A DNA stretch of 6,787 bases from Streptococcus sp. (GTDB lineage Bacteria > Bacillota > Bacilli > Lactobacillales > Streptococcaceae): assembly GCA_003521145.1 (NCBI GenBank), contig DOTL01000038.1:1-6787 (forward strand). Direction: 5' to 3'. This document shows, piece by piece, positions 1-6,121 of this stretch (the first letter of the stretch is position 1; the number at the start of each line of letters is the position of its first letter). A model generated the notes under the pieces. That model was not told the DNA's origin. It saw only the letters and a program-made list of their open reading frames with translations, and did not search any database. The position numbers and the translations under genes were made by a program.

Positions 1-27
1 TACACAACTTATTTTATACTACCCTTT

Positions 28-36
28 TGATATACT
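28..36 (+). promoter_or_regulatory. Extended -10 promoter element of the DUF1304 gene
   Basis: The sequence TGATATACT contains a TG dinucleotide at 28-29 followed after one base by TATACT (31-36), the form of an extended -10 box. It lies 29 bp before the start codon at 65, which leaves room for a short leader and the AAGGAG ribosome binding site at 53-58. A -35 hexamer would fall at about 8-13, where only CTTATT is seen, so the promoter probably relies on the extended -10. This is a motif-based inference. Confidence 0.45.
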
Positions 37-64
37 GTCAAAGTTATTTAAGAAGGAGACTACT

Positions 65-427
65 ATGTCTATTATTACACTAATTTTAGCTGGGATTGTT
101 GCTTTGGAGCATCTCTATATCATGTATTTGGAAACTTTTGCGACACATTCAGACACGACTAGTCGTGTTTTCAATATGAGCAAAGAAGAGCTTCAACGTG
201 ATTCTGTTACAAACTTATTTAAAAATCAAGGGATTTACAATGGTTTGATTGCTGTATTCCTCTTGTATGAGATTTTCACAAGTAGTCAGCTACTTGTAAC
301 TGTTTTTGTACTCAATGTTTTCTTTGCTGCTATTTATGGTGCTATAACTGCAAATAAGAAAATTATTTTAACGCGAGGTGGACCCGCAATCTTGACCTTA
401 CTTTCACTTATCATTTCCTTATTTTAA
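65..427 (+). CDS. DUF1304 family small integral membrane protein
   Basis: This gene encodes a 120-residue, very hydrophobic protein with four predicted membrane helices at about residues 2-23, 55-72, 76-96 and 104-120. The longest soluble part is the charged stretch at about 28-52. Family hallmarks are EH at 15-16, MYLE at 20-23, NQGIYNG at 54-60, AIYGA at 89-93 and GGPA at 105-108; these match the DUF1304 family, whose members are close to this length. The function of the family is not established, and no enzymatic motif is visible. The ATG at 65 is preceded by AAGGAG at 53-58. The gene is followed by a terminator and converges on the tetR-like gene, so it is probably monocistronic unless a gene lies upstream of the window. 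Confidence 0.85.
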   Translation: MSIITLILAGIVALEHLYIMYLETFATHSDTTSRVFNMSKEELQRDSVTNLFKNQGIYNGLIAVFLLYEIFTSSQLLVTVFVLNVFFAAIYGAITANKKIILTRGGPAILTLLSLIISLF

Positions 428-444
428 GGATTTTATTGTAAAAG

Positions 445-484
445 AAAAAGCTGCTTTAACTGTTGAAATGGTTGGCAGCTTTTT
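445..484. terminator. Bidirectional rho-independent terminator between DUF1304 and tetR-like genes
   Basis: AAAAAGCTGC (445-454) is the exact reverse complement of GCAGCTTTTT (475-484), giving a 10-bp stem with a 20-nt loop. On the plus strand it ends in a T-run (480-484). On the minus strand the stem is followed by TTTTTCTTTT, so it can serve both convergent genes. It begins 17 bp after the DUF1304 stop and lies 18 bp beyond the end of the tetR-like gene. Confidence 0.85.
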
Positions 485-501
485 ATGATTTTGAAGTGAT
501 T

Positions 502-1041
502 TTATTGTGGAATAAATCGTAGAAGAAAGTCTGTCATTTCTTGAGGTGATTCTTTTTTTCCTTTATTTATCCAGGCTAGACAAGCACCAAAAATAGCGTG
601 CGCAAAATAAATACTGGCATAGTCTTTCTCAAATCCTTTTAGAGATCTTTCTTCAGCAGTAGGGACAATGAAATCCTCAGCTATCATACGCTGAAGTTTA
701 TGTATCAAAAAATCTTGAATTTCTTTTGATCCATTGGTAGACAATAGAGCTGATAGGAGCTTTTCACGAGTGAGAAATTCAAAGATTTCGAGAAAGGCTC
801 CTTCTTTCTTTCCTTCATATTTATCGAAGATATACTCTAGCTTGTGGAAAAGCTCTTTCTGATAACTATCAATCATTTCATACTTATCTTTGTAGTGGGT
901 ATAAAAACTCGAACGGCTAATCCCAGCTGTTTGAACCAGACGAATGGTAGTAATATCATTGAAATCTTGGTCTTTAAGGCATATTACTAAAGCATCTAAA
1001 AGAGCTTTTTTAGTTTGAGCTCGCCTTTGATCTTTTGACAT
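502..1041 (-). CDS. TetR-family transcriptional regulator
   Basis: The 179-residue product has the size and layout of a TetR-type repressor. The N-terminal three-helix DNA-binding domain covers about residues 8-52, with the helix-turn-helix around 31-50 (TTIRLVQTAGISRSSFYTHY); the S-x-FY-x-HY-x-K-K/D-E motif follows it as usual. The remaining residues (about 55-179) form the helical ligand-binding and dimerisation domain, with a typical FGACLAWI segment near 151. The ATG at 1041 has AAGGAG on the minus strand (1048-1053) six bases upstream. It is divergent from the YhgE/Pip gene across 128 bp that contain two related operator-like sites, so it probably represses itself and that gene. The inducing ligand cannot be read from the sequence. 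Streptococcal Pip-type proteins often have such a neighbour. Confidence 0.9.
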   Translation of the reverse strand: MSKDQRRAQTKKALLDALVICLKDQDFNDITTIRLVQTAGISRSSFYTHYKDKYEMIDSYQKELFHKLEYIFDKYEGKKEGAFLEIFEFLTREKLLSALLSTNGSKEIQDFLIHKLQRMIAEDFIVPTAEERSLKGFEKDYASIYFAHAIFGACLAWINKGKKESPQEMTDFLLRFIPQ

Positions 1042-1064
1042 ACAAATCTCCTTTTATACACTTT

Positions 1065-1079
1065 TAGACTATGTGTCCA
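1065..1079 (-). promoter_or_regulatory. Putative TetR operator 1 (tetR side)
   Basis: Plus-strand TAGACTATGTGTCCA lies in an imperfect dyad: TTTTAGAC (1062-1069), five bases, then GTCCAAAA (1075-1082), with 7 of 8 arm positions complementary. Its reverse complement matches the site at 1143-1157 at 11 of 15 positions. It lies 24 bp upstream of the tetR-like start codon, in the leader close to the ribosome binding site. A role as the regulator's own operator is inferred from the dyad, the repetition and the location. Confidence 0.55.
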
Positions 1080-1097
1080 AAAATAGATTGTTTAACA

Positions 1098-1125
1098 TTG
1101 ATTTTCCCGTAAATGAGTTTATAAT
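1098..1125 (+). promoter_or_regulatory. Promoter of the YhgE/Pip gene
   Basis: TTGATT at 1098-1103 and a perfect TATAAT at 1120-1125 are separated by 16 bp, a good vegetative sigma factor promoter. Transcription would start near 1132, placing the operator-like site at 1143-1157 in the early transcribed region and the start codon at 1170 about 38 bp downstream. A repressor bound there could block promoter clearance or elongation. Confidence 0.6.
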
Positions 1126-1127
1126 TA

Positions 1128-1157
1128 ATTATATCATAAAAATAAACACAATGTCTA
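1128..1157 (-). promoter_or_regulatory. Possible divergent promoter of the tetR-like gene
   Basis: On the minus strand, TAGACA (1157-1152) and TATAAT (1133-1128) are separated by 18 bp. The -35 hexamer would lie inside operator-like site 2, and the -10 almost abuts the -10 of the opposite promoter, so one repressor dimer could affect both directions. The -35 match is modest and the AT-rich DNA gives -10-like hexamers easily, so this is tentative. Confidence 0.35.
1143..1157 (+). promoter_or_regulatory. Putative TetR operator 2 (YhgE/Pip side)
   Basis: TAAACACAATGTCTA is the inverted, related copy of the site at 1065-1079. Over 14 bp (1147-1160 versus 1062-1075) the two match at 12 positions when one is reverse-complemented, giving a shared pattern TRRACACAWWGTCTA. 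It lies just before the AAAAAGGAG ribosome binding site (1157-1165) of the YhgE/Pip gene. The two site centres are about 78 bp apart. Confidence 0.55.
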
Positions 1158-1169
1158 AAAAGGAGAAAT

Positions 1170-3539
1170 ATGTTAGCAGAATTAAAAGCTCTTCTTAAAA
1201 GTCCAAAGCTCTGGATAACTATTATTGGTGTCTCATTGATACCCGCTTTATATAATCTAATCTTTTTATCTTCTATGTGGAATCCTTATGGAAATGTAAA
1301 GCATCTGCCAGTAGCCGTAGTGAACAAAGATAAGAGTGCTAGTTTCCAGAATAAGACTCTAAATATTGGTCATGATATGGTAGACAATATGTCTAAAAAT
1401 AAAAATCTAGACTATCATTTTGTGACTGAAAATGAAGCCAAAAAAGGAATTGATAAGGGTGATTACTATATGGTAATCACTTTTCCAGAAAACCTCTCAA
1501 GTAATGCAGCAAGTCTTTTGACAAATAATCCTAAGAAACTTGAAATTTCTTATCAGACAACAGCAGGGCATAGCTTCGTTTCTTCAAAAATGAGCGATTC
1601 TGCCATGTCTAAGTTGAAGGATGCTGTTTCTAAAAATATTACATCAACTTATGTTGGAGCTGTCTTTAGGAGTATGTCTCAACTTCAGGGTGGTATGGGA
1701 ACTGCAGCAAATGGGGCTAGTCAATTATATGCAGGTGCAGGCGCACTTCAGTCAGGGAGTCATACCTTATCAAATGGCTTAGGAACTCTTGCTGGCTCTA
1801 CACAAACATTGGCTACAGGTGTTGATACCTTGAGTTCAGGCGCGTCTGCCTATACCTCAGGTGTGTCAACTTTGTCAGGCGCTTTGTCACAGTTAAACGC
1901 GAACTCTGAGGCCGTTAATTCTGCTGCAGGTCAATTTGTATCAGGAGCAGAGGCCATGAATACCTTAGTTACAGGTGCAGATTCGTTGTCAACAGCACTC
2001 AGTCAAATGGCTACAGCAACAAGTTTATCTGAAGAACAGCAAGCACAGTTGTCAACCTTGTCAACTAATTTAACTGATTTAAATACAGCAATTCAAAATT
2101 TCAATACAGCGGTAAGTAACACATCATTACCAAGTGGAACATCAACAACATCAGTAGATACAAGTTCAATAGCGACTTATCTTTCAAATATTTCTTCTGC
2201 AGCTAGCTCTATAGCTACAGCTAGTGCAACTGATAAAGCAAATGATTTGGATGCGGTACAAGGAACAGCTGCTTATCAAAGTTTGACGGCAGATCAACAA
2301 GCAGAGATTACATCGGCAATTAGTAATGCAGAATCTACAGCTAGTAGTTATGCTTCAACTATTGCATCTGATGTGTCAAGTATGTCAACTGCTTTATCTA
2401 GCTTGACAGGTACGACAACAACTAGTAGTGGAGATTCAAGTAGTTTAGCTTCTCTACAAACGTCTATTTCCGGTATCGCAAGTTCGGCGAATGCTATTCT
2501 TCCTGCAGCTTCATCAACGGTATCATCCATGCAAGCTAATATTGCTAATGTCAATTCAGTACTTGTCAATCAATTATCACCAGGGGCAATTCAAGTGGCT
2601 TCAGGTGTGTTAACCGCTCAAAGTACTCTAGCAACAGGTGCAAGCGCACTTTCATCTGGTTTGTCAACTTATACCGGTGCTGTGTCAACGATTGCCAGTG
2701 GTGCTCAAACTCTAGATGCTAACAGTAGTAGTTTAATGAGTGGTTTTTCTACTCTTCAAAGTGGTACAAGTGCCCTCAATACAGGTGCCCAACAATTAGC
2801 AACTGGCGGCAATATCTTAACAAATGGTTTGACAAGCCTGTCAACTAACTTTTCTACATTGTCTGATTCATTAAATAAGGCTAATCAGCAACTATCTCTT
2901 GTATCTGTAAACTCAGACAATGCAAAAATGGTTAGTTCTCCGCTCAAAGAGAAGAAAACTGATAAGGATAAGGTTGACACTAATGGTGTGGGGATGGCTC
3001 CATATATGATTTCTGTTTCTCTTATGGTTGTCGCTCTTTCAACTAATGTTATCTTTGCTAAGAGCTTGACGGGAAGAAACTTTACGAGCCGTTTTGATTG
3101 GGCTAAGAATAAGTTCTTTATCAATGGTATCATTACGACTATGGCTTCAATTGCACTTTATATTGCCATTCGATTTGTGGGAGTTGAACCAAATCATCCA
3201 TTAGCAACATTTGGTATGATTCTCCTTGCAGCATCTACTTTAATGGCGCTGGTTACAGCCCTTGTAGGTTGGAATGATAGATATGGCGCATTTGCTTCCA
3301 TGATTATGCTGCTTTTGCAACTAGGGTCTAGTGCAGGGACTTATCCAATTGAACTTAGTCCTAAGTTCTTTAAGGTCATCCAACCATTCTTACCAATGTC
3401 CTACTCGGTATCAGGTCTTCGTCAAACTATTTCAATGACAGGACAGATCTCAGATCAAGTACATATGTTATTCATCTTCTTACTTATTTTTGTAGTTGTA
3501 GGTATTATTATTTATAGACCAAAGTCTGAAAATGAATAA
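1170..3539 (+). CDS. YhgE/Pip-family membrane protein with large extracellular repeat domain
   Basis: The 789-residue product has the YhgE/Pip layout (related to lactococcal phage infection protein and to ABC-2-type membrane proteins). One N-terminal membrane helix (about 14-36) is followed by the conserved extracytoplasmic start PVAVVNKDKSAS (47-58) and YYMVITFPENLSSNAASLL (99-117). A long region at about 170-580 comes next, then five C-terminal helices at about 608-630, 650-670, 678-700, 706-725 and 763-782. The outer region has two blocks (about 175-275 and 475-565) of short L/T-x-x-x-G repeats of the type ALxSG-x-x-x-L, likely coiled coil. Between them is a Ser/Thr/Ala-rich insert (about 285-470). 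No ATPase is encoded nearby, and transport is unproven. Family members have been linked to phage DNA entry, envelope functions and, in distant EsaA relatives, type VII secretion. The start is supported by AAGGAG at 1160-1165. Control by the divergent TetR-like regulator is inferred. Confidence 0.88.
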   Translation: MLAELKALLKSPKLWITIIGVSLIPALYNLIFLSSMWNPYGNVKHLPVAVVNKDKSASFQNKTLNIGHDMVDNMSKNKNLDYHFVTENEAKKGIDKGDYYMVITFPENLSSNAASLLTNNPKKLEISYQTTAGHSFVSSKMSDSAMSKLKDAVSKNITSTYVGAVFRSMSQLQGGMGTAANGASQLYAGAGALQSGSHTLSNGLGTLAGSTQTLATGVDTLSSGASAYTSGVSTLSGALSQLNANSEAVNSAAGQFVSGAEAMNTLVTGADSLSTALSQMATATSLSEEQQAQLSTLSTNLTDLNTAIQNFNTAVSNTSLPSGTSTTSVDTSSIATYLSNISSAASSIATASATDKANDLDAVQGTAAYQSLTADQQAEITSAISNAESTASSYASTIASDVSSMSTALSSLTGTTTTSSGDSSSLASLQTSISGIASSANAILPAASSTVSSMQANIANVNSVLVNQLSPGAIQVASGVLTAQSTLATGASALSSGLSTYTGAVSTIASGAQTLDANSSSLMSGFSTLQSGTSALNTGAQQLATGGNILTNGLTSLSTNFSTLSDSLNKANQQLSLVSVNSDNAKMVSSPLKEKKTDKDKVDTNGVGMAPYMISVSLMVVALSTNVIFAKSLTGRNFTSRFDWAKNKFFINGIITTMASIALYIAIRFVGVEPNHPLATFGMILLAASTLMALVTALVGWNDRYGAFASMIMLLLQLGSSAGTYPIELSPKFFKVIQPFLPMSYSVSGLRQTISMTGQISDQVHMLFIFLLIFVVVGIIIYRPKSENE

Positions 3540-3542
3540 ACT

Positions 3543-3573
3543 AAAGGTCAGCTCTAATATGAGCTGGCTTTTT
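3543..3573. terminator. Terminator between the YhgE/Pip gene and the convergent DUF4097 operon
   Basis: GTCAGCTC (3547-3554) pairs with GAGCTGGC (3561-3568) around the loop TAATAT, with one G-T wobble. Flanking AAAG/CTTT bases extend the stem, and the plus strand continues in a T-run (3569-3573). It starts three bases after the YhgE/Pip stop. On the minus strand the stem is followed by a weaker T-rich stretch, so it may also end the DUF4097 operon, whose stop lies at 3577-3579. Confidence 0.8.
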
Positions 3574-3576
3574 ATG

Positions 3577-4422
3577 TTATTCAACAGTTGTATCACCGAG
3601 GTCTGAGGTAATGGTTAGTGTGTTATCCTTTGAGATCTTAAGGTTATTTGTGATGTCCACCTCTCCTGAATGACTATCGGCTTGAACATTGAGCGTGTAA
3701 TCTTTAAGAGCTAGTTCAATATCACCAGATGTAACATCAAGTTTATTGTGACCATTGAAAATTAGGTTATCTCCAGAGTAATCTCCCATTGCAATAGATA
3801 AATCTGAGTTAGTAAAAAGTGTATGATCACTATCAACACTACCAACATCAAGGTTAGCTTTTAGGTTGCTGACAATCATTTTAGTAAAAGTTAGGTCCCC
3901 TACATTTAGATTAATGTCTGCTTGTTTGATGGTGCTATTACTTAAATCTAGACTTCCAGTTGCTAAATCAACCTTTAAAAAATCAATCGTTTGTTTTTTA
4001 GGGAGTGTAATGACAATAGTTTTATTTCTGACTTCCTCGTTGAGAGTAAAAGCTCTTACTAAGTCTTTTAATCCGAAAAAGTTAATATGTTTGTTAGAAG
4101 TTGAATCTAATTCAGAGTTATTATCAATGATAGTCAATTGACCATCATTTACAGATATGTCAATTGGATTTTTTGTTTTTTGGTAGTAAGAAAGCCTTGC
4201 TTTGTCAACGTCACCATTTTTAATAAGCACATTGTAGCTACTACTTTTAATATCAATTTTACTGAAGTCATCAACTTCTTTCTTGACATAATCTTGCTCA
4301 CTTTTAGTTTGATTTTGTAAATCTGCCAAGCCACCGTGGCTATAAGCCCAAGCTACTAATCCTCCTCCTAAAAATAGAGAGAAAAGAGATACTCCGAGGA
4401 CAATCTTTTTCCAAGTTTTCAT
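3577..4422 (-). CDS. DUF4097-type putative surface (adhesin-like) beta-solenoid protein
   Basis: This is the last gene of the padR operon. With the start at 4422 the product has 281 residues: a basic N-terminus, a hydrophobic segment at about 8-27 that is either a membrane anchor or a signal peptide (A-W-A at 24-26), and an exported beta-rich domain from about 54. From about 150 the chain shows repeated short turns (ATGSLDL, NVGDLTF, DVGSVDS, AMGDYSG, TSGDIEL, HSGEVDI, DLGDTTV). Their glycines fall at 156, 175, 194, 213, 233, 253 and 276, a spacing of 19-20 residues typical of beta-solenoid rungs in the DUF4097 family. No LPXTG sorting signal is present. The ATG at 4422 is chosen over one at 4449 because it overlaps the upstream stop as ATGA and has AAAGGA eight bases before it; the earlier ATG has no ribosome binding site. 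The exact function is unknown, and an envelope-associated role is inferred. Confidence 0.8.
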   Translation of the reverse strand: MKTWKKIVLGVSLFSLFLGGGLVAWAYSHGGLADLQNQTKSEQDYVKKEVDDFSKIDIKSSSYNVLIKNGDVDKARLSYYQKTKNPIDISVNDGQLTIIDNNSELDSTSNKHINFFGLKDLVRAFTLNEEVRNKTIVITLPKKQTIDFLKVDLATGSLDLSNSTIKQADINLNVGDLTFTKMIVSNLKANLDVGSVDSDHTLFTNSDLSIAMGDYSGDNLIFNGHNKLDVTSGDIELALKDYTLNVQADSHSGEVDITNNLKISKDNTLTITSDLGDTTVE

Positions 4423-5003
4423 GATTTTCTTCCTTTCTTGATGAGCCATTTAATCAATGGGGTAATTAGCTTTACAATAAGTTTACAGATTTCAAACAAA
4501 ATCAGAAGTAGTAAGAGTGCTCCTCCAAACATCAATAGACCTAGACCTCCTCCAAACAGTGTTGAAGCTAGTGAAACACTTAAGAGAGAGAAGCTTGTAA
4601 AGAAAGTGTAAACACCACTAATGAGTAAAGCAAAAGTAAGAGCTAAGGCGGTCACTATAACTGCGAAAATAATCATAAGAAGTGTCATTATCATAGCTAA
4701 GAAGAATAGTAGAATTGGTAAGGCGACTGGACTGGCTAAAACAGCTAGAATCGCAATCCAAAGGATAGTTGTTTTATTGCGTAAGCTACTCTTGTCCTCA
4801 ACAATCTTGTCTTCTAGAAGACGACTAATGACTTCATGTGTGGCTTCCTTAGGTGTACCCAGTTCTGCAATAACCCGAGCTTCATTCTCAGGTCCAGCCT
4901 CTTCAAAATATTCCATGAAATATTCTATAGCTTCTTCGTAGTCCTGTTGTGGTAATTTTCGTAGATATTTTGTTAATTTGGCTATATATTCAGTCTTTGT
5001 CAT
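4419..5003 (-). CDS. DUF1700/HAAS-domain membrane protein
   Basis: The product has 194 residues. Residues 1-75 form a charged helical cytoplasmic domain beginning MTKTEYIAKL, with the signature AELGTPKEATHEVI at 46-59, as in DUF1700/HAAS proteins. The rest is extremely hydrophobic, with membrane segments at about 79-103, 105-132 and 145-175, and a basic tail KKGRKS. HAAS/DUF1700 proteins are commonly encoded next to PadR-type regulators and are thought to act as signalling partners at the membrane; the signal is not known. The start overlaps the padR stop by 14 bp and has a purine-rich GGGGAG site (5012-5017, minus strand). Its stop overlaps the next start as ATGA. Both overlaps point to translational coupling. 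Confidence 0.85.
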   Translation of the reverse strand: MTKTEYIAKLTKYLRKLPQQDYEEAIEYFMEYFEEAGPENEARVIAELGTPKEATHEVISRLLEDKIVEDKSSLRNKTTILWIAILAVLASPVALPILLFFLAMIMTLLMIIFAVIVTALALTFALLISGVYTFFTSFSLLSVSLASTLFGGGLGLLMFGGALLLLLILFEICKLIVKLITPLIKWLIKKGRKS

Positions 5004-5316
5004 GTCTTAATCTCCCCTCTAGAATACCGTCCAGAGTTTCTTTATAGGTTAACCATTCTTCATTAAGAAATTGAAGTTGATTTTTTCCCTCTTGGGTAAT
5101 ACTGTAATATTTACGTTTACGCCCTTGATACGCTTGGCTATAGGTGGTCATATAGCCTGCTTTTTCAAGCTTTTTTAGAATAGGATAAAGTGTTGACTCC
5201 TTGATATTAGCTGCAAGCTTTATGGTTTGACTAATCTCATAGCCATAAGAGTCTTCTCTATCGATAATAGCTAGTATTAGGAACTCTATCAGGATTGACG
5301 ATGTTGGAAAATACAT
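4990..5316 (-). CDS. PadR-family transcriptional regulator
   Basis: The 108-residue product is a minimal PadR winged-helix protein. Hallmarks are DSYGYEI at 22-28, the recognition helix region ESTLYPILKKLEKAGYM at 40-56, and the beta wing GRKRKYYSITQEG at 65-77, followed by a C-terminal helix (about 78-100) for dimerisation. The ATG at 5316 has AAGGAG (5323-5328, minus strand) six bases upstream. It is the first gene of an operon with the DUF1700 and DUF4097 genes. Family members usually repress their own operon and are released by a ligand or partner protein. The perfect dyad inside its promoter (5381-5399) fits that model. Here the co-encoded HAAS membrane protein is a candidate source of the signal, which is an inference. 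Confidence 0.92.
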   Translation of the reverse strand: MYFPTSSILIEFLILAIIDREDSYGYEISQTIKLAANIKESTLYPILKKLEKAGYMTTYSQAYQGRKRKYYSITQEGKNQLQFLNEEWLTYKETLDGILEGRLRHDKD

Positions 5317-5334
5317 AGTGTGCTCCTTTGCTTT

Positions 5335-5399
5335 TAGATATGTATAAAAAATATATATAAATATTTTACATATCTAGTGTATATCTTTTAAAAAGATAT
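5335..5399. promoter_or_regulatory. Putative PadR operator region with two dyads
   Basis: Two perfect inverted repeats lie upstream of padR. ATATCTTTT (5381-5389) and AAAAGATAT (5391-5399) surround a single A and fill the spacer of the padR promoter. TAGATATGTA (5335-5344) and TACATATCTA (5367-5376) are 22 bp apart and flank the likely transcription start. The 7-mer GATATGT or its complement occurs at 5337-5343, 5368-5374 and 5395-5401. PadR proteins are known to bind AT-rich dyads containing ATGT/ACAT, so autorepression is likely, but chance dyads are more frequent in DNA this AT-rich. Confidence 0.6.
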
Positions 5400-5404
5400 G
5401 TCAA
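5376..5404 (-). promoter_or_regulatory. Promoter of the padR-DUF1700-DUF4097 operon
   Basis: On the minus strand a perfect TTGACA (5404-5399) is followed after exactly 17 bp by TACACT (5381-5376), four of six matches to the -10 consensus. The start would be near 5369, about 50 bp before the padR ATG. The 19-bp dyad at 5381-5399 occupies the spacer, so a bound PadR dimer would exclude RNA polymerase. Confidence 0.65.
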
Positions 5405-5431
5405 TATTTTATATATAAAAATTTTATATAA

Positions 5432-5460
5432 TTGGGCTATCTACTTTTTTATGATAATAT
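5432..5460 (+). promoter_or_regulatory. Possible weak promoter of the Nudix pseudogene
   Basis: TTGGGC (5432-5437) and TAATAT (5455-5460) are 17 bp apart, just before the AAGGAG ribosome binding site at 5467-5472. A TATAAT also occurs at 5427-5432 without a clear -35. The surrounding DNA is too AT-rich for confidence. Confidence 0.3.
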
Positions 5461-5477
5461 GAAGTCAAGGAGTTCTT

Positions 5478-6086
5478 ATGACTATTAAAGATAAACTAGC
5501 TCATTACGAGCCGAAGCCAATAGGGGAGAAAGGACGCTATGCAGTACTTTTGCCCCTGATATATGATGTAAAAACTGATAAGTATCAAATCCTTTAGCAA
5601 GTACGAAGTGAGCATATTTTTCAACCAGGTGAGGTCTCTTTTCCTGGTGGACGTGTCGAAAATGGTGAGACTTTTCAGGAAGCTGCTATACGAGAAACGT
5701 GTGAGGAGCTAAACTTAATTCCTGACCAAATTGATATTTGGGGAGAGGTTGATTTTCTGATTCATCAGGGGAGAACTATCCATTGTTTTGTTGGAAAGAT
5801 AAATATAGAAAATTGGGAGGATATTCATCCAAATGAAGAGGTGAAACGGTTGTTTACAGTTCATGTTGACACTTTGTTGACAGATGAACCGATTTATTAT
5901 AAAAAGACTTCTACCTTGAGTGATGCGAAAGATTTCCCATTTTTCCTGGTTAAAAATAGAGAAAAATACAATTTTTGGTACAGTTAACGTCATATTCCTT
6001 TTTACAGAAACTTGATAGAAAATATATGGGTGATGACAGCTATGTTTACACATATATTTACAGATATTCTGAAATATTTAGAGTAA
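5478..6086 (+). pseudogene. Nudix hydrolase (CoA pyrophosphatase-like), broken by two nonsense codons
   Basis: One reading frame from the ATG at 5478 (AAGGAG at 5467-5472) to the TAA at 6084 encodes about 202 residues, the usual size of CoA pyrophosphatase-like Nudix proteins. It is interrupted by TAG at 5595-5597 (codon 40) and TAA at 5985-5987 (codon 170). Between the stops lies a recognisable Nudix box: GGRVENGE, then RETCEEL (G-x5-E-x7-RE-x2-EE, with the box glycine after EE replaced by Asn). It is preceded by QVRSEHIFQPGEVSFPGG, which fits the CoA pyrophosphatase signature of R-S and a PGG. After the second stop the frame continues as RHIPFYRNLIENIW and then MTAMFTHIFTDILKYLE, a typical C-terminus. 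Family enzymes hydrolyse CoA or nucleotide derivatives with Mg2+ and the box glutamates. A full-length product is not expected without readthrough. Confidence 0.85.
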
Positions 6087-6095
6087 AAATAAAAA

Positions 6096-6121
6096 ATCAA
6101 CAATAGTATGTTGATCTTTTT
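6096..6121 (+). terminator. Rho-independent terminator after the Nudix pseudogene
   Basis: ATCAACA (6096-6102) and TGTTGAT (6109-6115) form a perfect 7-bp stem with loop ATAGTA, followed by CTTTTTAC. An upstream A-run (6091-6095) could extend the stem. It begins 10 bp after the pseudogene's final stop. Confidence 0.7.

Noticed and set aside
2348..2569. Minus-strand open frame of 73 codons inside the YhgE/Pip gene
   Set aside because: It lies opposite a repetitive, Ser/Thr-rich coding region, has no ribosome binding site and resembles no protein family; it is a shadow.
1680..2870. Repeated DNA words such as TGTCAAC in the YhgE/Pip gene as a tandem repeat or CRISPR-like array
   Set aside because: Spacing is irregular and the words encode recurring Leu/Val-Ser-Thr steps of the protein repeat; there are no constant repeats with unique spacers.
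2885..3133. Minus-strand open frame of 82 codons inside the YhgE/Pip gene
   Set aside because: Fully opposite the conserved C-terminal coding sequence, without start signals.
1170..3539. Assignment of the large membrane protein as a type VII secretion EsaA
   Set aside because: The fold class is related, but no WXG100, EssB or EssC-type genes are nearby, and the TetR neighbour fits the general YhgE/Pip group better.
3866..4334. Open frames on both strands within the DUF4097 gene
   Set aside because: They overlap a well-supported gene in other frames and have no translation signals or family resemblance.
4423..4449. Upstream ATG at 4449 as start of the DUF4097 protein
   Set aside because: No ribosome binding site precedes it, and it puts nine extra charged residues before the signal or anchor segment. 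The ATG at 4422 has AAAGGA and an ATGA overlap.
4621..4941. Plus-strand open frame of 106 codons opposite the DUF1700 gene
   Set aside because: Basic, Ile/Ala/Ser-rich translation typical of the reverse complement of membrane-helix codons; no ribosome binding site.
5595..5603. Programmed readthrough of TAG-CAA-GTA in the Nudix gene
   Set aside because: TAG followed by CAA partly resembles the viral leaky context, but the next codon does not fit. A second in-frame stop at 5985 makes simple gene decay more likely.
5715..6053. Minus-strand open frame of 112 codons opposite the Nudix gene
   Set aside because: The plus strand carries a recognisable Nudix frame over the same bases; the reverse frame is an accident of composition.
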